From the NCBI GenBank assembly GCA_020061705.1, contig JAGUXT010000042.1, forward strand, positions 1 through 64,000: 64,000 bases of DNA, in the 5' to 3' direction. The translations under genes and the position numbers were made by a program. Origin of the DNA: Halothiobacillus sp. (GTDB lineage: Bacteria; Pseudomonadota; Gammaproteobacteria; Halothiobacillales; Halothiobacillaceae). The notes beneath the pieces are model-generated. The model did not search any database. It was not told where the DNA came from and was given only the letters and a program-made list of their open reading frames with translations. Position 1 is the first letter of the stretch. Each line of letters opens with the position of its first letter. This document shows positions 30,833-41,793 of this stretch, piece after piece.

Positions 30833-32083
30833 TCAGGGGCGGAAGCCAAAAAAGGTTACATCATCACGCCGGGTTTGTTCGCCTTGGTAGGTGCCAAAGG
30901 CCTGCATGATACGTGAGCCTTGCGCCATGAGCGGTAGGGAGTGGTGTTCGGTGAGCATGTTTTTGAGTCTTTTTTTGCCAAAGGCAATGCGCTTGGCTCC
31001 GCCGGGTTGGTCAATGATGCCGTCGGTGGTGATAAAAACACTGCTGCCAGGCGCAAGGTTCAGGTTGTGGTTGATCCATGCGTGACTCATTGGGGTGGTG
31101 CGATAACCTACGCCCATGCGGTCGCCATTTATTTGTTCGACTTTGACGGGGGGTGCCGCGTCACTGGATGCGGGCTCGACAATGAATAGCGGTGTTTTGG
31201 CGGCCGCCCACGTCATACTGCGTTGGGCAGTGTTAAACCACACAAAGGCAGTGTCCATGCCATCATCCGAACCTCCGCCATCTTCGTGCTTGCCATCTTG
31301 TGCCAATATGCTTTTGACCATGCGATTCATCTCGGCCATGACGGAAGCCGGGTCACGGGGGTTGCCGTGTTGAAGAAGTCGGTCAAGCAGCGAAGCCATA
31401 ATCAAGGTCATAAAGGCTCCAGGAACACCGTGCCCCGTGCAATCAATGACGGCGATGAAGAAGCCATCGTCAAAATGGCGGAAAACAAAAAAGTCACCCC
31501 CCACTACGTCACGAGGCTCCCAAAGCAGGACATGGTCGGGCAGGCAGGCGGCAAGGTCACGCTGCGATGGGCGCAAAAAGGATTTTTGGATCACGCTGGC
31601 GTATTCAATACTTTCCATCACCATGCGGCTTTTTTCTGCTTGCAGTTTTGTTACGGCATCGACGAGATCAAAACCGGAGCCTACGCCGGTATACGCGCCG
31701 TTTTTAACGATGATAAAACCATCCGATAGGGCTTTTTGTCCGGCGGCAAGAGCCCTAAAGCTCAACTCTTGGATGGGTGTGTTTTCTTCAACAATCAGCG
31801 GCTGCTTGTCCATAAAGGCAATGCAGCTTTTGCGCCCGTATATTTCGCGCATATAGGGGCGTGCCATTTCGTTCATGAATACATGGCGGTTGACCAGGCC
31901 GATGGGGAGCGTGTCTTCAACAATGGGGATAACATCGAGAGCCGCGTGTTCGTGGAACAGGTGCAATATGTCGTCGCTAAACAGTTCTGGCGAGGCCACA
32001 AGAGTCGATTTTTTCAGATCAAACGCCGTGTTGGGTGTTGTTGCGCTGCGCTTGGGTGCTGGGGATGCTTGATCGGGCGACAT
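30833..32083 (-). CDS. PP2C/SpoIIE phosphatase with N-terminal CBS-pair region, SiaA-like
   Basis: CTGHGVPGAFMTLIMASLL and TDGIIDQPGG (SpoIIE); N-terminus VIPIVEDTLPIGLVNRHVFMNEMARPYMREIYGRKSCIAFMD resembles GGDEF/EAL-associated CBS pairs. Confidence 0.85.
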   Translation of the reverse strand: MSPDQASPAPKRSATTPNTAFDLKKSTLVASPELFSDDILHLFHEHAALDVIPIVEDTLPIGLVNRHVFMNEMARPYMREIYGRKSCIAFMDKQPLIVEENTPIQELSFRALAAGQKALSDGFIIVKNGAYTGVGSGFDLVDAVTKLQAEKSRMVMESIEYASVIQKSFLRPSQRDLAACLPDHVLLWEPRDVVGGDFFVFRHFDDGFFIAVIDCTGHGVPGAFMTLIMASLLDRLLQHGNPRDPASVMAEMNRMVKSILAQDGKHEDGGGSDDGMDTAFVWFNTAQRSMTWAAAKTPLFIVEPASSDAAPPVKVEQINGDRMGVGYRTTPMSHAWINHNLNLAPGSSVFITTDGIIDQPGGAKRIAFGKKRLKNMLTEHHSLPLMAQGSRIMQAFGTYQGEQTRRDDVTFFGFRP

Positions 32084-32128
32084 CGAGAGGTTTCTCCATC
32101 TGACTGCATGGCTAAGCTGGTAAAACGT

Positions 32129-32446
32129 TTATCCGCCTTTGCATTTTGGCGAGGCTTCGACCAAGCCACCCTTGGCAGCCCACTCATCGGGGGTCATGGT
32201 GTTGAGCGTGAGTGCGTGAACGCTGCCCGCAAGCTCATCCGCCAGAACCTTGTTGACGGCTCGATGGCGTGCGAGCAGAGTTTGATCCATGAATGCGTTA
32301 CTCACCAAGGTGATATGAAAGTGTGAATCGCTGGCACGCATGGCGTGGCGATGGCTTTCGTTGACGATGTCGAGATGCGTTGGAAGAAAGGCTGCGCTTA
32401 GCTTGTGGTGGAGGGTACTTTGCATGGAAGTTGGTTGTGGGTGCAT
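32129..32446 (-). CDS. bolA: BolA family protein
   Basis: HLDIVNESHRHAMRASDSHFHITLVSNAFMDQTLLARHRAVNKVLADEL; start uncertain (32446 or 32425). Confidence 0.92.
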   Translation of the reverse strand: MHPQPTSMQSTLHHKLSAAFLPTHLDIVNESHRHAMRASDSHFHITLVSNAFMDQTLLARHRAVNKVLADELAGSVHALTLNTMTPDEWAAKGGLVEASPKCKGG

Positions 32447-32579
32447 TTTTCGAGATTTATTTTCAGGACGACATTCGGTCATAGAACTTTTAGTTGCCTT
32501 ATCGTGCCTTAGTGGAGTGTAGCAAGCTAGAGTGTTGTTGAGTGGTTTTAGTCCTATCAAGTCGTTAAGGGGTGAAGTG

Positions 32580-33044
32580 ATGAAAGCGTTAGCTGCGTTT
32601 CTGGCGAGTGTGGGTGTGATGTTTAGCGTTCCAAGTTTCGCGGATAACGAAGTTTTGATTGGTACCGGATTGGGTGCGGCGCTGGGTGCCGTGGTGGGGC
32701 ATCAGGTTGATCACAATAATGGTGCGTGGGTTGGCGGCGCGGTTGGGGCGGTAACGGGTGCGGCGATTGCAAGCAGCAATAACAACACGCGCTATGTGGA
32801 GCGTAATCCTTATGGTTATGACACGTACAGCACCTATAACGCGCCGCGTCGGGATATTTATGTGGTAGAGCGGGATTATTACCAACGTCCATACCGGCGT
32901 CCGCCGGTGAATGTGATTGTTGTGGATAATGACCGTCGCGGGCATCGGAATCATCATCGTTATGACCACCATCATCATCGTGGGCAGGGTCATCACTACA
33001 ACCAAGGTCGCAATGATGGGCGTACCGTGGTGATAATGCGGTGA
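32580..33044 (+). CDS. Exported glycine-zipper protein with His/Arg-rich C-terminus
   Basis: Signal peptide, GLGAALGAVVGHQ..GAWVGGAVGAVTGAAIAS, tail RGHRNHHRYDHHHHRGQGHHYN. Confidence 0.8.
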   Translation: MKALAAFLASVGVMFSVPSFADNEVLIGTGLGAALGAVVGHQVDHNNGAWVGGAVGAVTGAAIASSNNNTRYVERNPYGYDTYSTYNAPRRDIYVVERDYYQRPYRRPPVNVIVVDNDRRGHRNHHRYDHHHHRGQGHHYNQGRNDGRTVVIMR

Positions 33045-33131
33045 TGTTTTAAGTGTCGATGTGCAAAGGGCTGTTTTGTGCAGCCTTTTTGTTTTTGTAG
33101 ATTCGAGTTGTGCCTTAACTGAGGCATGAAC

Positions 33132-33170
33132 GAGGTAGCAGTCCTGTCGGACTTGAGCGGCTGTTAATCT
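33132..33170. repeat. Solo end of CTGTCGG-ACTT repeat family abutting recQ
   Basis: gaggtagcagtcctgtcggacttgagcggctgttaatc resembles tagcagcctgtcgggcttcagcggctga at 27086. Confidence 0.5.
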
Positions 33171-34981
33171 CTTGTTTGGGTGTTTTGAATAACCTCAAGA
33201 AAATCAGCGCCATAGGCTTCAAGTTTGCGCTCGCCGATGCCCGGAAGATTGCTCATGGCTATCAGGCTTTGCGGGCGGGCTTCCATCATGGCCATGAGAG
33301 TCGCATCGTGAAAAATGACATAAGGCGGCACGCCTTGTTCTTCGGCCAGTTCGCGGCGTTTGGCGCGTAAGGCATCCCATAATCCTTGATCGGCACCGGG
33401 CGGCAGGGTGCGGCCAGTACGGGTTGAACGTTCTGTCCTGTTCGGCTTGGAAGCACGCAGTTCGCGACGTAGCCACAGGGGCTCCTCACCGCGCAGTACC
33501 GGGCGGCAGGTTTCGGAGAGGCGCAGGCCGCCGTGGCCTTCGATATCGACCATCAGCAGGCCGCGAGCAATCAGTTGGCGATATACGCCGCGCCATTCAG
33601 TGGCATTGAGCTCTGCGCCGATGCCAAAGGTGCTGATTTTGTCGTGTGCATTGCGTTGAATGCGCTCATCGCTTTTACCTAGCAGTACATCGACAAGGTA
33701 GGTCACACCAAAGCGCTGGCCGGTGCGGTGTACGCAGGAAAGCGCCTTTTGCGCGTGTACGCTGGCATCCCAGGTGGCGGGCGGTTCAAGGCAGGTGTCG
33801 CAGTTGCCGCAGGGCTTGGCAAGCGGTTCGCCGAAGTAGCCGAGCAGAGCCTGACGGCGGCAAGTGGTCATTTCGCACAGACCAAGCATGGCATCGAGTT
33901 TGTGTTGTTCGACGCGCTTGTGGGTTTCGTCGGCTTCGGAGGCGGCCATCATTTGGCGCAGAGTGATGACATCCTGCAAACCGTAACTCATCCACGCATC
34001 AGCGGGCAGTCCGTCGCGTCCGGCACGTCCGGTTTCCTGGTAATAGGCTTCCACGCTTTTGGGCAGACTCAAATGTGCCACAAAACGTACGTTGGGCTTG
34101 TCGATACCCATGCCGAAAGCAATGGTGGCGACCATGACAATGCCCTCTTCCTTGAGAAAGCGCGCTTGATGCTGCTCGCGCATGTTGGCAGGTAGCCCGG
34201 CATGATAAGGCAGAGCCGGAGCCCCCTTGTTGCTGAGCCATTCGGCGGTTTCATCGACCTTTTTGCGCGACAGGCAATACACAATGCCCGCCTCACCTGC
34301 GTGTTCGTCCTGTATGAAACGCAGCAGCTTGTCGCGCGCGCTGCCATCGCCTTGAGCAATGCGATAGCGGATGTTGGGGCGATCAAAGCTGCTGATAAAA
34401 ACGCGCGCGTTCTCTAGGGCGAGCCGGGCGATAATTTCGCGGCGCGTAGGTTCGTCGGCTGTGGCGGTGAGCGCGATGCGCGGGATGTGCGGAAAGCGCT
34501 GATGCAGTACCGAAAGCTGGATGTATTCCGGGCGGAAGTCGTGTCCCCATTGTGAAACACAGTGCGCTTCGTCGATGGCAAAAAGGGCGATGTTGGCTTG
34601 TTCGAGCAGATCAAGTGTGCGCCCATTGAGCAGGCGTTCAGGGGCGACATAGAGCAGGTCTAAATCACCCATCAGCAGCTGTTGCTCGATCTGGCGCGCT
34701 TCGGCAGGTGAGAGCGTGGAGTTTAGATAGGCGGCGTTGACCCCGGCTTGGCGCAGGCCGGCAACTTGATCTTGCATCAGTGCGATCAATGGCGAGACCA
34801 CAATGCCCGTGCCAGTACGTGCCAGCGCCGGAATCTGGAAGCAAAGCGATTTTCCGCCGCCAGTGGGCATGAGAACGAGCGCATCTTCGCCGGCCATCAG
34901 TGTCGATATGACTTCATCTTGCGGCGAACGGAACCGCTCATAGCCGAAAACGCTGCGTAAAATATCGAGGGGCTGAGTCAT
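33164..34981 (-). CDS. recQ: ATP-dependent DNA helicase RecQ
   Basis: [55 protein letters not shown] and HRDC-like C-terminus. Confidence 0.96.
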   Translation of the reverse strand: MTQPLDILRSVFGYERFRSPQDEVISTLMAGEDALVLMPTGGGKSLCFQIPALARTGTGIVVSPLIALMQDQVAGLRQAGVNAAYLNSTLSPAEARQIEQQLLMGDLDLLYVAPERLLNGRTLDLLEQANIALFAIDEAHCVSQWGHDFRPEYIQLSVLHQRFPHIPRIALTATADEPTRREIIARLALENARVFISSFDRPNIRYRIAQGDGSARDKLLRFIQDEHAGEAGIVYCLSRKKVDETAEWLSNKGAPALPYHAGLPANMREQHQARFLKEEGIVMVATIAFGMGIDKPNVRFVAHLSLPKSVEAYYQETGRAGRDGLPADAWMSYGLQDVITLRQMMAASEADETHKRVEQHKLDAMLGLCEMTTCRRQALLGYFGEPLAKPCGNCDTCLEPPATWDASVHAQKALSCVHRTGQRFGVTYLVDVLLGKSDERIQRNAHDKISTFGIGAELNATEWRGVYRQLIARGLLMVDIEGHGGLRLSETCRPVLRGEEPLWLRRELRASKPNRTERSTRTGRTLPPGADQGLWDALRAKRRELAEEQGVPPYVIFHDATLMAMMEARPQSLIAMSNLPGIGERKLEAYGADFLEVIQNTQTRD

Positions 34982-35436
34982 GTTGCCATATGGTGTTGCA
35001 AAAAGCGGTCGAGCTGATTGGCAAACGCTTGTCGATCGGCCTGGCTTAGCGTGGGCGGTCCGCCAGTACGCACGCCGGAATCGCGCAATTGTTCCATCAT
35101 GTCGCGGATACGCAGACGCTCACGGATCGTGCCGGAGGTGTAGCGTTCGCCGCGTGGGCTAAGGGCGTGCGCGCCTTTGTCGAGTGCACCCGCAGCAAGG
35201 GGGATGTCGGCGGTAATGACTAAATCACCCATATGAACACGGTGCACGATTTCATCGTCAGCTTCATCAAAACCGCCGGGGACCACGAGACTGTGAATGT
35301 GCGGCGAGCGCGGTACACGCAGGGATTTGTTGGCGACCAGGGTGAGCGACAGACTCAGGCGCTCTGAGGCACGGTAAAGAATATCCTTGATGACATTGGG
35401 GCAGGCATCGGCATCAACATAGATATGTAAAGGCAT
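34978..35436 (-). CDS. YaiI/YqxD family protein (UPF0178/DUF188)
   Basis: [53 protein letters not shown]. Confidence 0.93.
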   Translation of the reverse strand: MPLHIYVDADACPNVIKDILYRASERLSLSLTLVANKSLRVPRSPHIHSLVVPGGFDEADDEIVHRVHMGDLVITADIPLAAGALDKGAHALSPRGERYTSGTIRERLRIRDMMEQLRDSGVRTGGPPTLSQADRQAFANQLDRFLQHHMAT

Positions 35437-35497
35437 GGGCATGGCGCGCAAAAAATGTGCGCGCAGTGTAGCAGGGCTTGAGCCTGAAATTAGGTCA

Positions 35498-36022
35498 TTA
35501 GACTTGTGTCATCACATAACTGGTCAGGTTGTTATGCCCTTTAGATGCAAGGTAGTCCACAATTGCTTTTGTGCCGGCTTCAACTTGCTGGTCACGGGGC
35601 AAGGCGGCCTCAACAGCACACACTTGAGCGTAAACAGCATCCCACTCAGCAAGCACTTCGCGCTTGGGTGGGGCGACACGAATTGACATGTAACCGTTAA
35701 TCTCGCCGTTGGCATCGCGACGTGCGCTCACGCGAGTAAATACCCAGTAGTGGTCGCCATTTTTGGCACGGTTTTTTACAAAACCGAAAAATTCTTCACC
35801 GCGTTGAATAATTTGCCACATGACGGCGTAGGCACTCCGTGGCATGTGGGGGTGGCGCACAATATTGTGCGGTTGGCCGATGAGCTCCTCAACGGAATAG
35901 CCCGCGATGCGTGCAAAAGTTGGGTTGGCGTGAGTAATGACACCACGCGTGTCGGTGCGCGATTGAATGGTGTCTTCGGGCGCAAGGACGATTTCATTGT
36001 TGGTAATGGTGCGTGGCTGCAT
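35498..36022 (-). CDS. Stand-alone PAS-domain protein (Aer-type PAS)
   Basis: [72 protein letters not shown]. Confidence 0.88.
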   Translation of the reverse strand: MQPRTITNNEIVLAPEDTIQSRTDTRGVITHANPTFARIAGYSVEELIGQPHNIVRHPHMPRSAYAVMWQIIQRGEEFFGFVKNRAKNGDHYWVFTRVSARRDANGEINGYMSIRVAPPKREVLAEWDAVYAQVCAVEAALPRDQQVEAGTKAIVDYLASKGHNNLTSYVMTQV

Positions 36023-36109
36023 GGCGTGTGTTCCAAAATTATTTAATCAAGATGAATTCTACGCTACATCTTGATGAATTTTGTGACAGCGCCGATTCTA
36101 TAAGGCAGC

Positions 36110-37816
36110 TTAATCCACAGTGACGTTATTGAGCTCTTCCAGGCCAATGATGCCGGCTTTAACTTTTAACAACCCGGCTTCGCGCAAGTTGGGAATGCCT
36201 TCCTTTTTCGCCTGGTCAGCAAGCCCAATAGAGTTTGCGCCGTCCATAATCAAGCGCTGCATCTCATTGGAGATCGGCATGACCTGATAGATGCCGGTAC
36301 GTCCTTTGTATCCGTTGTTGCAGAGTTCGCAGCCGACGGGCTTGTAGATGGTGATGCCAGCATCAATCTCTGCTTGCGAAAACCCTTCTTTCAGTAATTC
36401 ATTGGCGGGTATTTTTTCCTCGGTTTTGCAGGCTGGGCAGAGTTTACGCCCCAGGCGTTGTGCGATAATGAGCAAAACCGATGCAGCGATGTTATAGGTA
36501 GGAACGCCCATGTTGGCCAGTCGGGTAAGGGTTTGCGGCGCATCATTGGTGTGCAGCGTGGAGAGTACCAAGTGACCAGTCTGAGCGGCCTTGATAGCGA
36601 TTTCGGCAGTTTCCAGGTCGCGGATTTCGCCCACCATGATGATGTCCGGATCCTGACGCAGGAAGGCGCGCAGGGCGTTGGCAAAGGTTAACCCCACCTT
36701 GGCATTGACGTTGACCTGGTTGACGCCGGGCATGTTGATTTCCGCCGGGTCTTCGGCAGTAGAAATGTTGCGCTGTCCATCGTTAAGAATGTTCAGGCCA
36801 GTGTACAGACTGACGGTTTTACCCGAGCCGGTTGGGCCGGTGACCAGGATCATGCCGTAGGGCTTTTTCAGTGCGTTGAGGTACAGCTCTTTTTGGAATG
36901 GCTCATAACCCAGGGCATCAATACCAAGCTTGGCGCTGGATGGGTCGAGAATACGCAGTACGATTTTTTCGCCAAACAATGTGGGGCAAGAGTTCACACG
37001 GAAGTCGATGGCGCGGGTTTTTGAGACGTTCAGTTTGATGCGCCCGTCTTGCGGGATACGTTTTTCCGAAATGTCCATACGGCTCATGACCTTGACGCGT
37101 GCGGTCAGTCGGTCGGCCATGGCCTTGAGTTGCGGGCTGGAGACAATTTCATGCAGGTCGCCGTCGATACGCAGGCGCACGCGGAAGATGAATTCATAAG
37201 GCTCGAAGTGAATGTCGGATGCGCCCTTCTGAATGGCTTGCAGTAGGATGCTGTTGACGAACTTGACCACGGGAGCTTCGTCTGGGTCGCCTTCTGCTGC
37301 ACTTGAGGGAGCTTCACCACTTTCTATCAGCGCCAGCTCGTCATCCAGTCCAGCCATCATCGTTTCGGCACTACGCCCCTCGATGAGCTTGTCCACAAGG
37401 CTTTTTATCTTGTCAGCAGGCGCAAGTACCGGGTCAATTTCAAAGCCGCTAGCAAAACGAATGTCGTCAAAAGCCTGTTGGAAAGTGGGGTCAGCGACAA
37501 CGGCGTGTAGCATCTTCCCACGCTGGCGCAAGGGGATGATCTGAAATTTACGAATCGCGTCATCTTTGAGCAGGTTGATTGGTAATTGATGCGTGTCGAG
37601 GGCATCAAGGTCAACGAGAGGCAGGCCAAATTCGATAGCGATAATCTCAGCGACCCGAGCCATGTCGATTTTTTTTCCATCCGCAAGGATCTGCACGAAT
37701 GATTGCTTACGTTCTAGCGCATCCCCCATGGCTTCGCGCAAAATCGATTCACTGGCGAGCCCTGCGAGAGCAAGTTGGTGAGGGATGCCGGTCAGTTGTT
37801 GAGAGGCTAGAGCCAT
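36110..37816 (-). CDS. pilB: Type IV pilus extension ATPase PilB
   Basis: MshEN N-domain, Walker A VTGPTGSGKTVSLYTGLNILN, FLRQDPDIIMVGEIRDLETAEIAIKAAQTGHLVLSTLHTNDA, tetra-Cys CPAC..CELC. Confidence 0.95.
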   Translation of the reverse strand: MALASQQLTGIPHQLALAGLASESILREAMGDALERKQSFVQILADGKKIDMARVAEIIAIEFGLPLVDLDALDTHQLPINLLKDDAIRKFQIIPLRQRGKMLHAVVADPTFQQAFDDIRFASGFEIDPVLAPADKIKSLVDKLIEGRSAETMMAGLDDELALIESGEAPSSAAEGDPDEAPVVKFVNSILLQAIQKGASDIHFEPYEFIFRVRLRIDGDLHEIVSSPQLKAMADRLTARVKVMSRMDISEKRIPQDGRIKLNVSKTRAIDFRVNSCPTLFGEKIVLRILDPSSAKLGIDALGYEPFQKELYLNALKKPYGMILVTGPTGSGKTVSLYTGLNILNDGQRNISTAEDPAEINMPGVNQVNVNAKVGLTFANALRAFLRQDPDIIMVGEIRDLETAEIAIKAAQTGHLVLSTLHTNDAPQTLTRLANMGVPTYNIAASVLLIIAQRLGRKLCPACKTEEKIPANELLKEGFSQAEIDAGITIYKPVGCELCNNGYKGRTGIYQVMPISNEMQRLIMDGANSIGLADQAKKEGIPNLREAGLLKVKAGIIGLEELNNVTVD

Positions 37817-37986
37817 GGCGCGTTCCTTGGTGAGATGGTCGTTGCGGTCGGTACGTTGTTAAACATAGCGTGAAATAGGTTCTCAGTGTAGTACCTCATG
37901 TGGCTTATCGGGGTGGGCTTGCTGGCAGGAATGCTGTAAATCGTGAATAATCGAGCCACTTTTCATTTTCATTGCACTGCTACTCC

Positions 37987-40827
37987 ATGTCCAAAGACGC
38001 GCCTGCCGAATCCGCTTACAAAGCCACCCTGAAGTTACCGGAAACTGAGTTCCCGATGCGCGGCAATTTGCCGCAGCGCGAGCCTGCAACGCTCGCGGCT
38101 TGGCAGGAAAAAAACATTTACGCCCGTATTCGTGACGCGCGTGCAGGGCAACGTAAATTTGTGCTGCACGATGGCCCGCCGTATGCCAATGGTGATATCC
38201 ATATCGGTCACGCTGTGAATAAAGTACTCAAGGACATCATCGTCAAGAGCAAGACCTTGGCGGGCTTCGATGCGCCCTATGTGCCAGGCTGGGACTGCCA
38301 TGGTCTGCCGATTGAGTTGCAGGTGGAAAAAAAGCTGGGTAAACCTGGGGTCAAGGTCAGTGCGCGCGAATTCCGCGACGCCTGCCGCGTGTATGCCACC
38401 GAGCAAGTGGCGCGACAGAAGGCCGATTTTGTACGCCTGGGCGTGCTGGGTGACTGGGATAAGCCCTACCTGACCATGGATTTCAAATTCGAGGCGGACA
38501 TCCTGCGCGCCTTGGGCAAGATTATTGCCAACGGCCATCTGGTGCAGGGCAGCAAGCCGGTGCATTGGTGCGTGGATTGCGGTTCGGCGCTGGCCGAAGC
38601 CGAGGTCGAGTACGAAGACAAAACCTCGGATGCGATTGACGTGCGCTTTGCTGCACTCGACCAGGCGGCCTTTGCTACAGCGATGAATGCGACGGGTATC
38701 GGTGCCATTGAGGTCATTATCTGGACGACCACACCGTGGACCTTGCCTGCCAACCAGGGCGTGGCGTTGAACCCGGAGCTAAATTACGTGCTTGTTCAGG
38801 CCGATGGCGCACGCCTGCTGTTGGCTGAGGCGCTGCTTGAAGCCACGCTTAAGCGCTATGGAATCGACGGCGCAGCGATTGTGGGTCGCGGCAAAGGCGC
38901 GGCTCTGGAAGGCATCAAACTGCAACATCCCTTCCTTGAGCGTGAGGTGCCGATTATTTTGGGCGAGCATGTCACCACCGATGCCGGTACGGGCGCGGTG
39001 CATACCGCGCCGGGACATGGTCAGGAAGACTATGTGGTCGGCATGAAATACGGTCTGCCGGTGGACAATCCGGTGGATGATCTTGGCGTGTTCAAGCCTG
39101 GTACGGCCTTTGTCGAAGGGATGCACGTCACCAAGGCCAATCCGGTGATCATCGAGCTGCTACGCGAGCGCGGTCGCCTGCAATTCGCCGCCAGGCTGAA
39201 CCACAGCTTCCCGCATTGCTGGCGGCACAAGACACCACTGATTTTCCGCGCCACCCCGCAGTGGTTCATCGGCATGGACGTGAACGGCCTCCGTACGGAT
39301 GCGCTTAAGGCGATCAAGGAAACCCGCTGGGTGCCGGAATGGGGCGAGAACCGCATCACCGCCATGGTCGAAGGCCGCCCGGACTGGTGCATCTCGCGCC
39401 AGCGCACCTGGGGCGTGCCCATCGCGCTGTTCGTGCACAAAATCACCCACGAACTGCACCCGCGCACCCCTGAGTTGATCGAGCAGGTCGCCGTGATGAT
39501 GGAAAAGGAAGGTGTGGATGCCTGGTTCAGTCTTGAGCCGTCCACGCTGCTGGGCAGCGAGGCCGAGCACTACCGCAAGGTCAGCGACACGCTGGACGTG
39601 TGGTTCGATTCCGGTGTCAGCCACTACGGCGTGCTGGCGCAGCGCGAGGAGCTGACCGACCCGGCGGATCTGTATCTGGAAGGCTCCGACCAGCATCGCG
39701 GCTGGTTCCAGTCAAGCTTGATGACCGCCATCGGCATGCATGCCCGCCCGCCGTACAGGCAGGTGCTGACCCACGGTTTCACCGTCGATGCGCAGGGGCG
39801 CAAGATGTCCAAGTCGCTTGGCAACGTCATCGCCCCGCAAAAGGTGATGAACGCCATGGGCGCGGACGTACTGCGCCTGTGGGTGGCTTCGGCGGATTAT
39901 CGCGGCGAGATGACCGTCTCCGACGAGATTCTCAAGCGCGCAGGCGACGCCTACCGTCGCATCCGCAATACCGCGCGCTACCTGCTCTCCAATCTGAACG
40001 ATTTTCAGCCTGCCGATGCGCTGCCGTTTGCCGACATGCTGCCGCTGGATCAGTGGGCGGTCGATCAGGCCGCGCGTTTGCAGGACGACATTCTCGCGTC
40101 CTATGACAGCTACAACTTCCATCAGGTCGTGCACGCAGTGCATAACTTCTGCTCAATCACGCTGGGTGGCTTCTATCTGGACGTGACCAAGGATCGGCAA
40201 TACACCTGTCAGGCTGCCTCCCGCGCACGCCGTTCCAGCCAAACGGCGCAGTGGCATATTCTGGAGGCACTCACCCGCTGGATTGCGCCGATTTTGAGCT
40301 TTACTGCCGAAGAATTGTGGGGCTTTTTGCCGGCCAATCATCAAAGTGGACGTGAGGACTCTGTACTTCTCGCCACGCATTACGAGGGACTGCAACGTTT
40401 GGCCGAGGATGCGCCGCTGAATGTGGCGGACTGGATGAAGATTCTTGCGGTGCGCGATCAGGTACTGACCGTGCTGGAAGGCTTGCGCAGGGATGGCGTG
40501 ATCGGCGCGAACCTGGATGCTGAAGTGGATGTGTACGCGGACGAAGCCACCCTGGCGGTGCTCAAACGGCTTGAAGACGAGTTGCGCTTTGTGCTGATTA
40601 CCTCCTATGCGCGAGTGCTGCCTTTGCACGCGCGTCCTGCGGATAGTCCGGCATTTGATCTTGCAGGTGGCCAAATCGCCATTGCCGCCAAGGCCAGTTC
40701 ACACGCCAAATGCGAGCGCTGCTGGCACCACCGCGAAGATGTCGGCAGCCACGCTGCACACCCGACGCTGTGCGGGCGGTGTGTTGAGAATGTGGATGGC
40801 GTTGGCGAAGTTCGCAAGTACGCCTAA
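37987..40827 (+). CDS. ileS: Isoleucyl-tRNA synthetase
   Basis: [45 protein letters not shown]-terminal [10 protein letters not shown] zinc motif. Confidence 0.98.
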   Translation: MSKDAPAESAYKATLKLPETEFPMRGNLPQREPATLAAWQEKNIYARIRDARAGQRKFVLHDGPPYANGDIHIGHAVNKVLKDIIVKSKTLAGFDAPYVPGWDCHGLPIELQVEKKLGKPGVKVSAREFRDACRVYATEQVARQKADFVRLGVLGDWDKPYLTMDFKFEADILRALGKIIANGHLVQGSKPVHWCVDCGSALAEAEVEYEDKTSDAIDVRFAALDQAAFATAMNATGIGAIEVIIWTTTPWTLPANQGVALNPELNYVLVQADGARLLLAEALLEATLKRYGIDGAAIVGRGKGAALEGIKLQHPFLEREVPIILGEHVTTDAGTGAVHTAPGHGQEDYVVGMKYGLPVDNPVDDLGVFKPGTAFVEGMHVTKANPVIIELLRERGRLQFAARLNHSFPHCWRHKTPLIFRATPQWFIGMDVNGLRTDALKAIKETRWVPEWGENRITAMVEGRPDWCISRQRTWGVPIALFVHKITHELHPRTPELIEQVAVMMEKEGVDAWFSLEPSTLLGSEAEHYRKVSDTLDVWFDSGVSHYGVLAQREELTDPADLYLEGSDQHRGWFQSSLMTAIGMHARPPYRQVLTHGFTVDAQGRKMSKSLGNVIAPQKVMNAMGADVLRLWVASADYRGEMTVSDEILKRAGDAYRRIRNTARYLLSNLNDFQPADALPFADMLPLDQWAVDQAARLQDDILASYDSYNFHQVVHAVHNFCSITLGGFYLDVTKDRQYTCQAASRARRSSQTAQWHILEALTRWIAPILSFTAEELWGFLPANHQSGREDSVLLATHYEGLQRLAEDAPLNVADWMKILAVRDQVLTVLEGLRRDGVIGANLDAEVDVYADEATLAVLKRLEDELRFVLITSYARVLPLHARPADSPAFDLAGGQIAIAAKASSHAKCERCWHHREDVGSHAAHPTLCGRCVENVDGVGEVRKYA

Positions 40828-41073
40828 ATGCCAGTCATTTTCCGTCACAATGGTTTTCGGGTTTTCTTCTATTCCAACGAAGGCAATCCACGGGAACCGT
40901 TGCACGTTCACGTCCAACGTGGTGAGGCACTGGCCAAGTTTTGGCTTAACCCGGAAGTGAGCGTCGCAGAGAGTTACGGACTCAGTGGTGCGGAGCTTGG
41001 CATCCTGGTCGGAATTATCGAGAAAAATCGCACCCTTATCGAAGGTACATGGCATGAGTTCTTTGGCGAATAG
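40828..41073 (+). CDS. DUF4160-like protein
   Basis: MPVIFRHNGFRVFFYSNEGNPREPLHVHVQRGEALAKFWLNPEVSVAESYGLSGAELGILVGIIEKNRTLIEGTWHEFFG; starts directly after the ileS stop. Confidence 0.8.
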   Translation: MPVIFRHNGFRVFFYSNEGNPREPLHVHVQRGEALAKFWLNPEVSVAESYGLSGAELGILVGIIEKNRTLIEGTWHEFFGE

Positions 41074-41311
41074 CATTTCTTTTGACGCGGGCATGATGTG
41101 GGTCGAGCTTCTGGACGGGCGTCGTCTGGGGGTGCCGCTGGCCTATTTCCCGCGCTTGCTGAACGCAACGCCCGAAGCGCGCATGAGCTACACCATCTCC
41201 GGCGGCGGCAAAGGCTTGCACTGGGATGCGCTGGATGAAGACATCAGTGTTGAAGGTTTATTGCAGGGAGTGGGCGACCGAACCAGCGCGCCGCATCGGA
41301 GTGCCGCATGA
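41054..41311 (+). CDS. DUF2442-like protein
   Basis: DGRRLGVPLAYFPRLLNATPEARMSYTISGGGKGLHWDALDEDISVEGLL; overlaps both neighbours. Confidence 0.8.
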   Translation: MSSLANSISFDAGMMWVELLDGRRLGVPLAYFPRLLNATPEARMSYTISGGGKGLHWDALDEDISVEGLLQGVGDRTSAPHRSAA

Positions 41312-41793
41312 CATCTGTTTTTCGCAATGGCCTGTTGATTGCCCTGGTCGTCATCATCCTCGACCAACTCAGCAAGCTCTGGGCAAGTAGCGTGCTCGGC
41401 TATGCCCAGCCGGTGCCGGTCTTTCCCGGCTTTAACCTGACCCTGATGCACAACCCCGGCGCTGCATTCAGTTTTCTGGGGGATGCCGGCGGTTGGCAGC
41501 GCTGGTTTTTCCTTGCGCTGGCCTTGGGCGTGAGCGGCTGGTTGGCGCTGTGGCTACGCAAACTGGGCGAGGGTGAGCGCTGGATGGGCTTGGCGCTTGC
41601 CTTGCTGATTGGCGGCGCGCTGGGGAATGCGATTGACCGGGTTTATCTTGGTTATGTGATTGATTTTATTGATTGGTATTGCTGCGATTATCACTGGCCA
41701 GCGTTCAATATTGCGGATTCGGCCATTAGCATCGGTGCGGTATTGCTGTTTATTCTGGTGTGGCGTGAAGACAAAAAAGAGGTGGCTTCATGA
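41308..41793 (+). CDS. lspA: Lipoprotein signal peptidase
   Basis: VVIILDQLSKLWASS..MHNPGAAFSFLGDAGGWQRWFF..GGALGNAIDRVYLGYVIDFIDWY..PAFNIADSAISIGA. Confidence 0.97.
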   Translation: MTSVFRNGLLIALVVIILDQLSKLWASSVLGYAQPVPVFPGFNLTLMHNPGAAFSFLGDAGGWQRWFFLALALGVSGWLALWLRKLGEGERWMGLALALLIGGALGNAIDRVYLGYVIDFIDWYCCDYHWPAFNIADSAISIGAVLLFILVWREDKKEVAS

